From NCBI GenBank assembly GCA_027005175.1, contig JALTMC010000346.1, forward strand, positions 1 to 18,802: a DNA stretch of 18,802 nucleotides. Reading direction: 5' to 3'. The notes under the pieces were generated by a model. It ran no database searches. It saw only the letters and a program-made list of their open reading frames with translations, and was not told the DNA's origin. The stretch's first letter is position 1, and every line of letters starts with the position of its first letter. Of the stretch, positions 1 through 6,767 are shown in pieces. The translations under genes were made by a program, and so were the position numbers. This DNA is from Myxococcales bacterium (lineage in GTDB: Bacteria > Myxococcota_C > UBA6777).

Positions 1-1
1 G

Positions 2-166
2 GTTGCCGCCCGTAAGGTTGCCGCCCGTAAGGTTGCTGCCCGTAAGGTTGCCGCTCGCAAGCCTGCTGCCCGTAAGCCTGCTGCCCGTAAGGTTGCCGCT
101 CGCAAGCCTGCTGCCCGTAAGGTTGCCGCTCGCAAGGTTGCCGCTCGCAAACCTGCTGCTCGTAAG
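2..166 (+). repeat. Coding 15-bp tandem repeat, 11 units (AARKV/AARKP)
   Basis: Eleven head-to-tail 15-bp units on the pattern [gtt/cct]-gc[c/t]-gc[c/t]-cg[t/c]-aa[g/a], in frame with the foldase gene. The units differ at synonymous third positions and in the first codon (Val or Pro). The array may continue left of the window. The resulting Ala/Arg/Lys peptide resembles the tails of bacterial histone-H1-like proteins, but it is joined to a periplasmic foldase tail, not to a nucleoid protein. Confidence 0.95.
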
Positions 167-550
167 AAACCACAGAAACGTTCTTGGTTGGCGTCGATTA
201 AAGTTCGTCAGACATCTCCATTTCCCAAGGAATCGGATCTGGTACCGCCTTTGCGTGATCGTGGAGCATTGATCCATCCCTTTATCCATGCGGCATTTCA
301 GTTGAGCAAAAAGAATCCTTTGCCTGCAAAGCCGATCGTAATTGGCAACAAGACCTATGTGATTCAGTTTAAGAAGCGAACATCAGCCAAGAGTTTGGCC
401 AAGCGTTTCTCGAAAGAGAAAAAGGCATATCGTGAGCGTCTCCTGACCCTCCGACGTGTTGAGTTCATTACGATCTGGAGTGAACAGCTTCGCAAAAGCG
501 CAAAGATCTACAAGAACACAGCCATTCTCAAAGCCAAATACCAGCTTTAA
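2..550 (+). CDS. PpiD/SurA-like periplasmic peptidyl-prolyl isomerase, C-terminal part (5' end off the window)
   Basis: The open frame enters from the left edge and gives the last 182 residues. Residues 1-55 are eleven tandem pentapeptides, AARK preceded or followed by V or P. The rest resembles the C-terminal end of parvulin-type foldases (PpiD/SurA): a segment on the pattern 'VPPL...AFQLSKKNPLP', a strand pair around IGNKTYVIQFKKR, then a long helix ending in WSEQLRKSAKI. In this family such a tail follows the PPIase domain and packs with the N-terminal chaperone domain; the protein acts in the periplasm on unfolded envelope proteins. The PPIase domain itself would lie left of the window and cannot be seen. 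Many relatives have an Ala/Lys-rich stretch just before this tail, so the array may be an expansion of it. Family fairly sure, exact orthology not. Confidence 0.72.
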   Translation, partial: VAARKVAARKVAARKVAARKPAARKPAARKVAARKPAARKVAARKVAARKPAARKKPQKRSWLASIKVRQTSPFPKESDLVPPLRDRGALIHPFIHAAFQLSKKNPLPAKPIVIGNKTYVIQFKKRTSAKSLAKRFSKEKKAYRERLLTLRRVEFITIWSEQLRKSAKIYKNTAILKAKYQL

Positions 551-577
551 TCGCGTTTGAGCATATTGAGCCACTCT

Positions 578-718
578 CCCCCTATGCCTCCTACGATCGC
601 CCCACCCAAATACGAGTGGTGCATGGTTAGTTCCTTGTAAGTGTCGATGCTCCCTACGCCCCCTACGATCGACCCGCCCAAACACAGTACCCTTACAATC
701 GTCCCCCCAAACACAGTA
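578..718. repeat. Three degenerate copies of a C-rich direct repeat (core CCTACGATCGnCCCnCCCAAA)
   Basis: Imperfect copies lie at about 578-613, 651-689 and 689-718. The second and third end in the identical string CCCAAACACAGTA. The copies are diverged, so this is an old or fast-changing array. No spacer regularity like that of a CRISPR. Confidence 0.75.
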
Positions 719-782
719 AGAAGCATACACTGCGTTTTGACTCTGAAAGATCTCTCCTCAAAACAGGCAAAGTTTCCCTCCA

Positions 783-965
783 GCGGGACAGCGTTTTACT
801 TTTTGCTTTCAACGAAAGACAAGTTGCCGAGCATTGTTTACTGAACGTGCAAGCAGGCGGGACAGTGTTCTGCTTTTTGCTTTCGACGAAAGAGAGGGAA
901 TCAGTGCCAAAGCGTCGTCTTTCGCCCCTTTCCGGGACAGTGTTCCACTTTTTGCTTTCGACGAT
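783..965. repeat. Three copies of a 34-36 bp direct repeat
   Basis: Copies at 783-818, 857-892 and about 932-965 share the pattern CGGGACAGnGTTnnnCTTTTTGCTTTCrACGA. They start about 74-76 bp apart, separated by unrelated sequence. No coding frame is maintained across them. Confidence 0.85.
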
Positions 966-987
966 ATGGCTTCCCGCTTTCCAGTAA

Positions 988-1016
988 TTGACCTGTGGTC
1001 ATTTCTATCTTATTGT
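988..1016 (+). promoter_or_regulatory. Candidate sigma-70 promoter with an inverted repeat over the -35 box
   Basis: TTGACC (988-993), a 17-bp spacer and TATTGT (1011-1016) match the -35/-10 consensus at 5 and 4 of 6 bases. A perfect inverted repeat TGACC-TGT-GGTCA (989-1001) overlaps the -35 element and could be an operator. The predicted transcript would have about 115 nt before the start codon at 1138. Sequence match only. Confidence 0.4.
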
Positions 1017-1137
1017 CTTCCGTGAAGAGATTGGATATGCGTCAATCACTTCGTCAACGCCCCCCAGCATCTTAGATTCTGTTCCATCAAGCCAAGAAGG
1101 GGCTCTGCACGCCTTTAATGACAAGGATGCTTTTTTG

Positions 1138-1545
1138 ATGAAGAAAATATACTTATTTAGAATCATCGTGACGTGGATGCTCTTTGTTTTTTTTGGAGAG
1201 TTCCCAGGAATCCCTGTGGCACAGGCCAAACGCACCCGACGTAAATGCTCTGTCTGTTATCGTTGGGATAAGAAAAAGCATCAATGTGTTTTTCGATGTC
1301 GTGCAGGTAAAGAACTTTGCTTTCGAGGCCGTTGTATTCGTATCAAACGATGTTCTTGGTCACGCTGTCAGCGCCTCAACCTGAAAACCAACCGCTGCGT
1401 CAGCAAATGTCGAAGGGGAAAGTTCTGTGACCGCGGTGTTTGTCGCCGCGACTGCCCCCAAAAACGTTGCTATGATCGCAAAAAGAAGCGCTGTGTCAGA
1501 CGATGCCCAAAAAGACAACGTTGTATACGTAACGTTTGTCGATAA
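1138..1545 (+). CDS. Secreted basic Cys-rich protein with three 6-Cys repeats
   Basis: A 135-aa product. I chose ATG 1138 because AAGGA (1123-1127) lies 10 nt upstream and because translation then starts with a classical signal peptide (Met-Lys-Lys, hydrophobic stretch to about residue 28, AQA cleavage motif). The frame is open further upstream but runs through the promoter candidate. The mature part is about 105 residues with 18 Cys in three repeats of about 33 residues, each C-x(2-4)-C-x(8-10)-C-x3-C-x(4-5)-C-x4-C, rich in Arg and Lys. Even Cys numbers in an exported protein suggest disulphide-bonded modules; metal binding is the alternative. I do not recognise a named family. It lies 65 bp upstream of the zinc-ribbon/TPR gene and probably shares its transcript. 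Confidence 0.72.
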   Translation: MKKIYLFRIIVTWMLFVFFGEFPGIPVAQAKRTRRKCSVCYRWDKKKHQCVFRCRAGKELCFRGRCIRIKRCSWSRCQRLNLKTNRCVSKCRRGKFCDRGVCRRDCPQKRCYDRKKKRCVRRCPKRQRCIRNVCR

Positions 1546-1610
1546 TCTGAGTTACGAATTTCCGGCGAAAGCCAGAAGATTCTAATGTTTCTAAGAGGTT
1601 TTTTTTTCTG

Positions 1611-4520
1611 ATGAAAATCCAATGTACCAACTGTTCTACTGTGTTTTTCATCGATGATTCCCTGATTTCAGGTAAGGGCGTAAAGGCGCAATGCCCGCGT
1701 TGTGGTCATCAAACAGTAGTGCGTTCTGACAGCTCCGCAGCAGCACAGGCTCCTGCCATGGGTCAGAATTTAGGCTACAACAATCCCGCCTCCACGATGG
1801 GGGCTTCTCAGCCACCAATGGGTTCCCCCCCCGGCTACAACCCACCGCCAGCAGCGGGATCACCTCAGCCACCGCCAGCAGCCAGTGTCGGCCCTGGAGA
1901 CTCCTTTTTTGGGGACCAAGCCAGCTACTTTGGGGGGAATAATAACTATTTTGGCAGCACTGGCGGAGCACAAGCAGGGCAACCGACCCCCTATGCTGGT
2001 CCTGGAGCACAAGCAGGGCAACCGACCCCCTATGCTGGTCCTGGAGCACAAGCGGATCCTCTCCGTAGTTATACTTCTCCAGCACCAGCTCCCTCCTCAC
2101 CGCTTCTACCAACCCACTTAGGATCGCCTGGCAGTAGTAACTTTGAAGTCCCCAACAGCGGAAACCTTGGAATCCCAGGCAATAGCAACTTACATTCAGC
2201 GAACCATCCTGCTTCCTCCTCTGGAATATTGGGTAACGCACCATCTTCCATTGCGGATCCCTTAACACCTCCACAAGACAATGAGGTGACGAGGCTCCAA
2301 CCACATCCAAGTACGCCCTATGCAGGCACAGCCCACGAAGATTTAGGAAAGCTCGATCCCAACTGGCTCAAGATTCGACGTATCGCGACAGGAGAGGAGA
2401 TAGGTCCTGTATCGCTCAAAGAAGTTCGCTCCCTGTATGTTCACGGTAAGATCGCCTTGGACGATGAATATGCTGGGGAGGATCTGGAGTGGTGTCCCAT
2501 CCGAGAAGTTCCAGCCTTACTGGATATCCTACAAAGAACACCACAACTAGGACAACGTGGTGGTAAGATTGTCCCCCCCAAGCATGTAACCCATCGAAAG
2601 AAGCCATCCTGGATTTTGTTCGCAGGACTGTTCCTACTCTTGCTTGGTGGTGGCGGGGGTGCTTTTTACTACCTGGTGATTCTACCCAAAAATCAGAAAA
2701 AAACGGGCAAACGTAAGGGTTCCAATCCGGTTTTGTCTGTCAATTTGTTAAAGGATCTCTCCAAAAAATGGGAAGATCTGCACCCTGACATTGAGCCAGA
2801 TGTCAAAGAAAGCAAGAAGCTTACACGAAAGGGAATGAGCTATTTGGCTCGCGATCAACGTCGCTCTTATAACAAAGCCATCTCCTTGTTCCAACAAGCT
2901 CTCTTGGCGAATATCAAAAATCACAGAGCACTTGCAGGCTTGGCCATCGCACAAGCCTGGAAACCGGCAAGTCGCAAGAGTTCGAATGCTGCAAAAGCAT
3001 ACACAAACACCCAATATGAAGTGTTATTGCGCCGTCAAAGCCGCCTTTACAAAACGCCTTTGTTGCGGGCCGCGTACACTTTGTATCTAAAGGGAGATCC
3101 AGACAAGGCCCTCACCATGGCCAAAGAAGCGGCTCACAAGGCCCCCAGGGAAGCCTTGATCCAGTTGATTGCAGGTGAACTCTGGTTCACGCAACAGCAA
3201 GACTACAAGAAGGCATATCTCCGCCTACGAAAAGCTCTTAAACTCAACAAGCGACTGGCCCGTGGTCGCGTGATCATGGCCAAGATAATGTTGCTCCAAT
3301 CTCGTTATTATCAGGCGACAGAGTGGCTTCGTCCCTTGCTGCGCAGAAGACACATTCAGGCCATGTACCAACAAGCTCAGCTGTATATTAACCAGGGCTT
3401 ATACACACAAGGACGTCGGCTCTTACAACGACTTTTAAAGAGGGATCGTCGTCACCACCACGCACGATTGCTGCTCGCGACCCTTTTGTACCAGCAACTC
3501 AAACAGAAAAAATCCGCGTATCGATACCTCAAAGTACTTCGTAAGAGAGACAGGTTACCACGAATTCTCCGCTTAAAAGTGTTGCTCCATCGTGCTTATA
3601 TCGATCTGCTCTCCCACCGTTTGCGAAGTGCAAGCAGGCGTATCAAGTTACTATACAAGCTCGACAAGAACTACCTACCTGCCAAGTTTCTGGAAGCGCA
3701 AGTCTTTTATGCTCGCAAGAAATATGTCCAAGCTTTAAGCCGACTTAATGCTGTGGCAGCGAGACTTCCCAATGATAGCAAAGTTCAACTACTGAAAGCG
3801 ATCATCACAGAGAAACAAGGGAAACGAAAACAGGCGATCGGCATGTATCGTCAAATGGCCGATCGCAACTCTCGTTATATCTGGCCTCGCTTGTTGCTGG
3901 CGAGTGCTTATATCAAGGAGAAGAATATCAAGGCTGTGGTGCATCTGAAACTATCGTTGAAAGTTGAGCCCGCTCTGCTACGCAACCAGGAACGCCCCTC
4001 CACGTATTACATCACACCACAGTTTTGGGAGACTCTCCTGGATCGTTTTCAAAACGCGCGACAAGGCCCTCGCTCCATCTATATTGCAGCAGCGGGGATA
4101 GCCTACTACCAAATAGGCAATGATAAACAGGCGTTTAAACAGTTACATCGCTCTTTGAAACGAGATGCCAAAGGTCTAGCAGCCAACCTTTACATCGCAC
4201 AGTTGTACTATGAGAAAGGAAACTTAGCTCGGGCCCAAAGACATGCAAGGCGAGCGTACAATGTATACGACCAAGAACCTATTGCGGCTCAGATCCTGGG
4301 ACTGGTTGCCCTGAAGCGAAAGCAATACCGCAAAGCGAAGGCGTACTTAACAGCCGTTCGTCGCTCACGTCCCTGGTTTATCTCAGGACAGATCGGTCTG
4401 GCCCTCTCCTTCTATGGACTCAAACAAAAAGAAGACGCAATGGATGAGCTAAAATCACTGTTGGACTCCTATAACTACCATCACTTTCTCTTTCGTGCAC
4501 TACACCACCTCAAACGATAA
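1611..4520 (+). CDS. Zinc-ribbon / GYF / transmembrane / TPR envelope protein
   Basis: A 969-aa membrane protein. Residues 1-40 are an MJ0042-type zinc ribbon (CxxC at 5/8 and 28/31). Residues about 45-250 are a Pro/Gly/Ser/Asn-rich linker that includes a duplicated 13-residue block. Residues 252-307 form a GYF_2 (DUF4339) domain with GPVSLKEV and a closing W-CPIREV motif. A single membrane helix with a Gly run lies at about 334-357. From about 390 to the end are TPR-like helical hairpins, strongly basic. Expected topology is N-terminus in the cytoplasm and TPRs in the periplasm. The same cytoplasmic order (zinc ribbon, flexible linker, GYF, helix) is found in the myxobacterial gliding protein GltJ, whose outer part differs. 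Start ATG 1611 has AGAGG at 1594-1598. The role is probably as a scaffold or signal-coupled assembly factor (inference). Confidence 0.85.
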   Translation: MKIQCTNCSTVFFIDDSLISGKGVKAQCPRCGHQTVVRSDSSAAAQAPAMGQNLGYNNPASTMGASQPPMGSPPGYNPPPAAGSPQPPPAASVGPGDSFFGDQASYFGGNNNYFGSTGGAQAGQPTPYAGPGAQAGQPTPYAGPGAQADPLRSYTSPAPAPSSPLLPTHLGSPGSSNFEVPNSGNLGIPGNSNLHSANHPASSSGILGNAPSSIADPLTPPQDNEVTRLQPHPSTPYAGTAHEDLGKLDPNWLKIRRIATGEEIGPVSLKEVRSLYVHGKIALDDEYAGEDLEWCPIREVPALLDILQRTPQLGQRGGKIVPPKHVTHRKKPSWILFAGLFLLLLGGGGGAFYYLVILPKNQKKTGKRKGSNPVLSVNLLKDLSKKWEDLHPDIEPDVKESKKLTRKGMSYLARDQRRSYNKAISLFQQALLANIKNHRALAGLAIAQAWKPASRKSSNAAKAYTNTQYEVLLRRQSRLYKTPLLRAAYTLYLKGDPDKALTMAKEAAHKAPREALIQLIAGELWFTQQQDYKKAYLRLRKALKLNKRLARGRVIMAKIMLLQSRYYQATEWLRPLLRRRHIQAMYQQAQLYINQGLYTQGRRLLQRLLKRDRRHHHARLLLATLLYQQLKQKKSAYRYLKVLRKRDRLPRILRLKVLLHRAYIDLLSHRLRSASRRIKLLYKLDKNYLPAKFLEAQVFYARKKYVQALSRLNAVAARLPNDSKVQLLKAIITEKQGKRKQAIGMYRQMADRNSRYIWPRLLLASAYIKEKNIKAVVHLKLSLKVEPALLRNQERPSTYYITPQFWETLLDRFQNARQGPRSIYIAAAGIAYYQIGNDKQAFKQLHRSLKRDAKGLAANLYIAQLYYEKGNLARAQRHARRAYNVYDQEPIAAQILGLVALKRKQYRKAKAYLTAVRRSRPWFISGQIGLALSFYGLKQKEDAMDELKSLLDSYNYHHFLFRALHHLKR
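1965..2053 (+). repeat. Exact 39-bp in-frame tandem duplication plus 11-bp third start
   Basis: Positions 1965-2003 and 2004-2042 are identical, and the first 11 bases recur at 2043-2053. The repeat encodes GAQAGQPTPYAGP twice in the disordered linker of the zinc-ribbon/TPR protein. Perfect identity points to a recent slippage event. Confidence 0.95.
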
Positions 4521-4546
4521 CTCTCTTGAAGGAAAAGGATTCGAAT

Positions 4547-5062
4547 ATGGAAACCCCTCTTGTTGGTGTTATAATCTCAGCTGAAAATGAACTCCCTTAT
4601 ATTGAAGAATGTGAACGTATTTTAATTGGGTTTGGTATCCCTTACGAGATCCGCGTTCTCTCCATGCAACAGGCTCCCGATCGCTGTATCGAATGGGCTC
4701 GCTCTGCCGCAGAACGCGGACTTCAAGCCGTTATTGTAGGAACAGGCTGGGCTTCCTCTCTCGCCAGCGCCATCGCATCCTTTACGATCCTCCCCGTCGT
4801 TGCTGTTCCTTTGCCAGTCTCATCGCTGCATGGACTCGACTCCCTTATGGGCATGGCCCAAAGCAACCTCGGCTCTCCAGTCGCAACCATGGCCTTGGGT
4901 AAAGTCGGTGCAGCCAATGCTGGGCTGTTTGTGACACGCATTCTCGCACTCAAATTCCCTCACCTCGCTGAAGCGATCCAAGGCTACCGCCACGGCCTAC
5001 AACAACAACTCGAAGCCAAGGATACAGCTCTACTCCAAGACAGAATGCGCCGCCGAGGATAA
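4547..5062 (+). CDS. PurE-fold protein lacking the catalytic histidines (probable pseudoenzyme)
   Basis: 171 aa, about the usual length of class I PurE (N5-CAIR mutase of purine synthesis). ATG 4547 is preferred over an in-frame TTG at 4526 because AAGGA (4535-4539) sits 7 nt before it. The C-terminal half is clearly PurE: a GLDSL motif, a PVATMALGK segment and GAANAGLF followed by a helix. The active-site loops have changed. The usual GSxSD is ISAEN (10-14), SAHRTPD is SMQQAPD (39-45, so the catalytic His is Gln41), and the second loop GAGGAAHLPG is GTGWASSLAS (65-74, His to Ser71). CAIR mutase activity is therefore unlikely; a binding or regulatory role is possible. It lies 26 bp after the TPR gene, presumably in the same operon and away from any purine gene. 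Confidence 0.8.
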   Translation: METPLVGVIISAENELPYIEECERILIGFGIPYEIRVLSMQQAPDRCIEWARSAAERGLQAVIVGTGWASSLASAIASFTILPVVAVPLPVSSLHGLDSLMGMAQSNLGSPVATMALGKVGAANAGLFVTRILALKFPHLAEAIQGYRHGLQQQLEAKDTALLQDRMRRRG

Positions 5063-5200
5063 CCCTATTTTGTTCCAGGTCACGATGCCTGGAGATCTCG
5101 CCGGGTCAACCTTTGTTCCAGGTTTGTTTCAGGTCACGATACCTGGAGATCTTGCCGGGTCAACCTGTCCAGGGCTCATCGTCACAGTGGATAGAAGCCT
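5063..5200. repeat. Two 43-bp direct repeats, each with a short hairpin, between convergent genes
   Basis: Copies at 5069-5111 and 5123-5165 differ at only a few bases (TTTGTTyCAGGTCACGATrCCTGGAGATCTyGCCGGGTCAACC). Each contains a stem-loop: TCCAGG/CCTGGA (5074-5079 with 5088-5093) and CAGGT/ACCTG (5130-5134 with 5141-5145). No U-run follows, so these are not classical intrinsic terminators, though hairpins between two convergent genes could still stop or stabilise transcripts. Confidence 0.88.
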
Positions 5201-6547
5201 CTATTCAGGGTCCTGTCCAGGGAGCCACTCTTTGAACGATGTAGCCTTCTTCCCTCGCAAGGAAGAGGTTTTTTTACGATTGAACTCAAACATCGGTGGC
5301 TCTTGTTCATTGCCTGTAACGACAATGGTGCGAACAGAGGATGTCCAATGATCCGTCCGCAAAAAGACCTTGTGTTTTCCTGCTACCAACGACACCATCT
5401 TGCCACCTCTCTTGAGGTAGCCTTTCGGCATATCATCTACAAACAGCAGAGCATTGCGCACATCTGACAAGATCAGTATGCTTCCATATTGGGCCAGCAC
5501 AGGAGGTCTAATATCTTTTGAGAAGACAGCGCGATTTTTCCAGAACGTCCAGCCTCCAAAGCTTAAGAGAAGGATGGCATAAACGATCAACATCGGCTTG
5601 GCAAAGAAATACTTGTTGAGCCAGTGTATCATGCCCAACTCTTTTTCGAGCTTGAGCGTGATAACGTCCACAGGAGTGCGCACATACTTTACTTGCTGAG
5701 GAACTGCGGCTGTCGATTTTTCTGGATGAGGTAAGTCTTCTCCATTCAAACGAATTAAGAGTACGGTAACATTGTCGGGGCCACCGTTATGGTTGGCTTG
5801 ATCAATTAAACTCTGTGCAGCACTTCTGAGATCGGGGCTGCTGTAAAGAATTTCAATCATCTCTTGTGCAGTCACCGGACCATGCAAACCATCCGAACAA
5901 AGCAACACAACATCATCTTCTTCTAGTTCAATAAACTTGAGATCCACCAACACGGCTGCAGCAGGCCCGAGAGCCTGTAAGATGACATTCTTTCCTGTGA
6001 AGTTTTCCGCATGTTCTGGGCTGATCGCCCCCTCTTCAATTAATCGTTCCAAGAGAGACTGATCTTTGGTCACCTGGATCAGTTGACCACCACGCAGCAA
6101 ATACGCCCGACTGTCACCGACCTGGGCCAAAAACAAAATGTTACCATAAACAGCAGCAACGGAAACCGTTGTACCCATACCCTTTTTGGTTTCGTCTGCC
6201 AGGGCCATCTCATGAATACGATGATTGGCGGTTTGAATCGTCCGATCCAGGATCGCTCCAAACTCTTGAGGCGGAAGACCGGGCTCCAGATCCAACAAAT
6301 CCTTGTACAGGATATCCACCGCCATCTGGCTGGCAACCTCTCCAGCCGCCGCCCCCCCCATACCGTCACACACCGCAAACAACAAACCACGCCCACCCAC
6401 TTGCCAATGGTTGTGCTCTTTCTGAAAGGAGCGACGTTGTACCTGCAAATCGGCGATCAGAAAGTTATCTTCATTTTGTTTACGCCTACGTCCCACATCC
6501 GTAATTCCAATAAATTCGGCGTGAACCTTCGGGGCCAATGGATCCAT
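5201..6547 (-). CDS. PP2C-type Ser/Thr protein phosphatase with membrane helix and PEGA domain
   Basis: 448 aa. Residues 10-266 are a complete PPM/PP2C domain that dephosphorylates phospho-Ser/Thr proteins using Mn/Mg. Visible motifs are DVGRRRKQNEDNF (17-29), CDGMGG (60-65), GMGTT (123-127), VGDSRAYLL (143-151), CSDGLHG (217-223) and GGPDNVT (255-261), so the metal-binding acids (D27, D61, D219, D258) are present. A linker leads to one membrane helix (about 318-335), and 354-425 reads as a PEGA beta domain ('GSILILSD...GGKMVSLVAGKHKVFL'), expected outside the cytoplasmic membrane. Such phosphatases oppose Hanks-type kinases; none is in the window. ATG 6547 follows a purine-rich GTGAGAG. It is transcribed convergently to the PurE-like gene. 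Confidence 0.92.
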   Translation of the reverse strand: MDPLAPKVHAEFIGITDVGRRRKQNEDNFLIADLQVQRRSFQKEHNHWQVGGRGLLFAVCDGMGGAAAGEVASQMAVDILYKDLLDLEPGLPPQEFGAILDRTIQTANHRIHEMALADETKKGMGTTVSVAAVYGNILFLAQVGDSRAYLLRGGQLIQVTKDQSLLERLIEEGAISPEHAENFTGKNVILQALGPAAAVLVDLKFIELEEDDVVLLCSDGLHGPVTAQEMIEILYSSPDLRSAAQSLIDQANHNGGPDNVTVLLIRLNGEDLPHPEKSTAAVPQQVKYVRTPVDVITLKLEKELGMIHWLNKYFFAKPMLIVYAILLLSFGGWTFWKNRAVFSKDIRPPVLAQYGSILILSDVRNALLFVDDMPKGYLKRGGKMVSLVAGKHKVFLRTDHWTSSVRTIVVTGNEQEPPMFEFNRKKTSSLRGKKATSFKEWLPGQDPE

Positions 6548-6582
6548 TAAACTCTCACTTTGTTAGGTCTCACGAAAAACCA

Positions 6583-6652
6583 AGTCGCTGACCGCTTAAA
6601 CACAAAACATTGAACCGAGTCGTCGCCCGCTTGAACACAAAACGCGGAATCT
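6583..6652. repeat. Two 35-bp tandem repeats upstream of both divergent genes
   Basis: Units 6583-6617 and 6618-6652 are head to tail with the shared pattern AGTCGnnGmCCGCTTrAACACAAAACnnnGAA. They lie between the divergent phosphatase and BatD-like genes, so they could influence either promoter. Confidence 0.82.
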
Positions 6653-6705
6653 TATTGTTTGTGTCTGGTCCAAAAAAGTCAAGAGTTCTTCATTTCTTGA
6701 ATCTG

Positions 6706-6734
6706 TTGACCAAAACACTGTAGATGTGTTTCAT
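6706..6734 (+). promoter_or_regulatory. Candidate promoter for the BatD-like / DUF389 operon
   Basis: TTGACC (6706-6711), a 17-bp spacer and TTTCAT (6729-6734) are the best sigma-70-like match upstream of the gene at 6768. The -10 element is only 4 of 6. Low-confidence sequence match. Confidence 0.28.
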
Positions 6735-6767
6735 AAGACAGGTCGATGATATTTAATAGAGATGGTG

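Larger units (their letters stand above)
551..1137. other. 587-bp intergenic region with two repeat families and a promoter candidate
   Basis: No convincing gene. The short open frames here have no good ribosome site and are built largely from repeat copies. The first part (about 578-718) holds three copies of a C-rich repeat, the middle (783-965) three copies of a different repeat, and 988-1016 a promoter-like sequence leading to the gene at 1138. No clear hairpin plus T-run terminator follows the foldase gene. Confidence 0.7.

Noticed and set aside
383-730. 115-aa open frame on the - strand
   Set aside because: Antisense to the foldase tail and running into repeats; no ribosome site and no domain-like sequence.
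641-1025. Two overlapping small + strand open frames
   Set aside because: They are made largely of the direct-repeat copies, lack ribosome sites and are unlike any family.
988-1137. 50-residue upstream extension of the Cys-rich gene
   Set aside because: The signal peptide and AAGGA site place the start at 1138, and the extension covers the promoter candidate.
1592-1610. Intrinsic terminator (GAGG followed by a T-run) before the zinc-ribbon gene
   Set aside because: No GC-rich stem precedes the T-run; the purines fit better as the ribosome site of the next gene.
1648-2310. 220-aa - strand open frame
   Set aside because: Shadow of the Pro/Gly-rich linker of the zinc-ribbon/TPR gene; low stop density there is due to composition.
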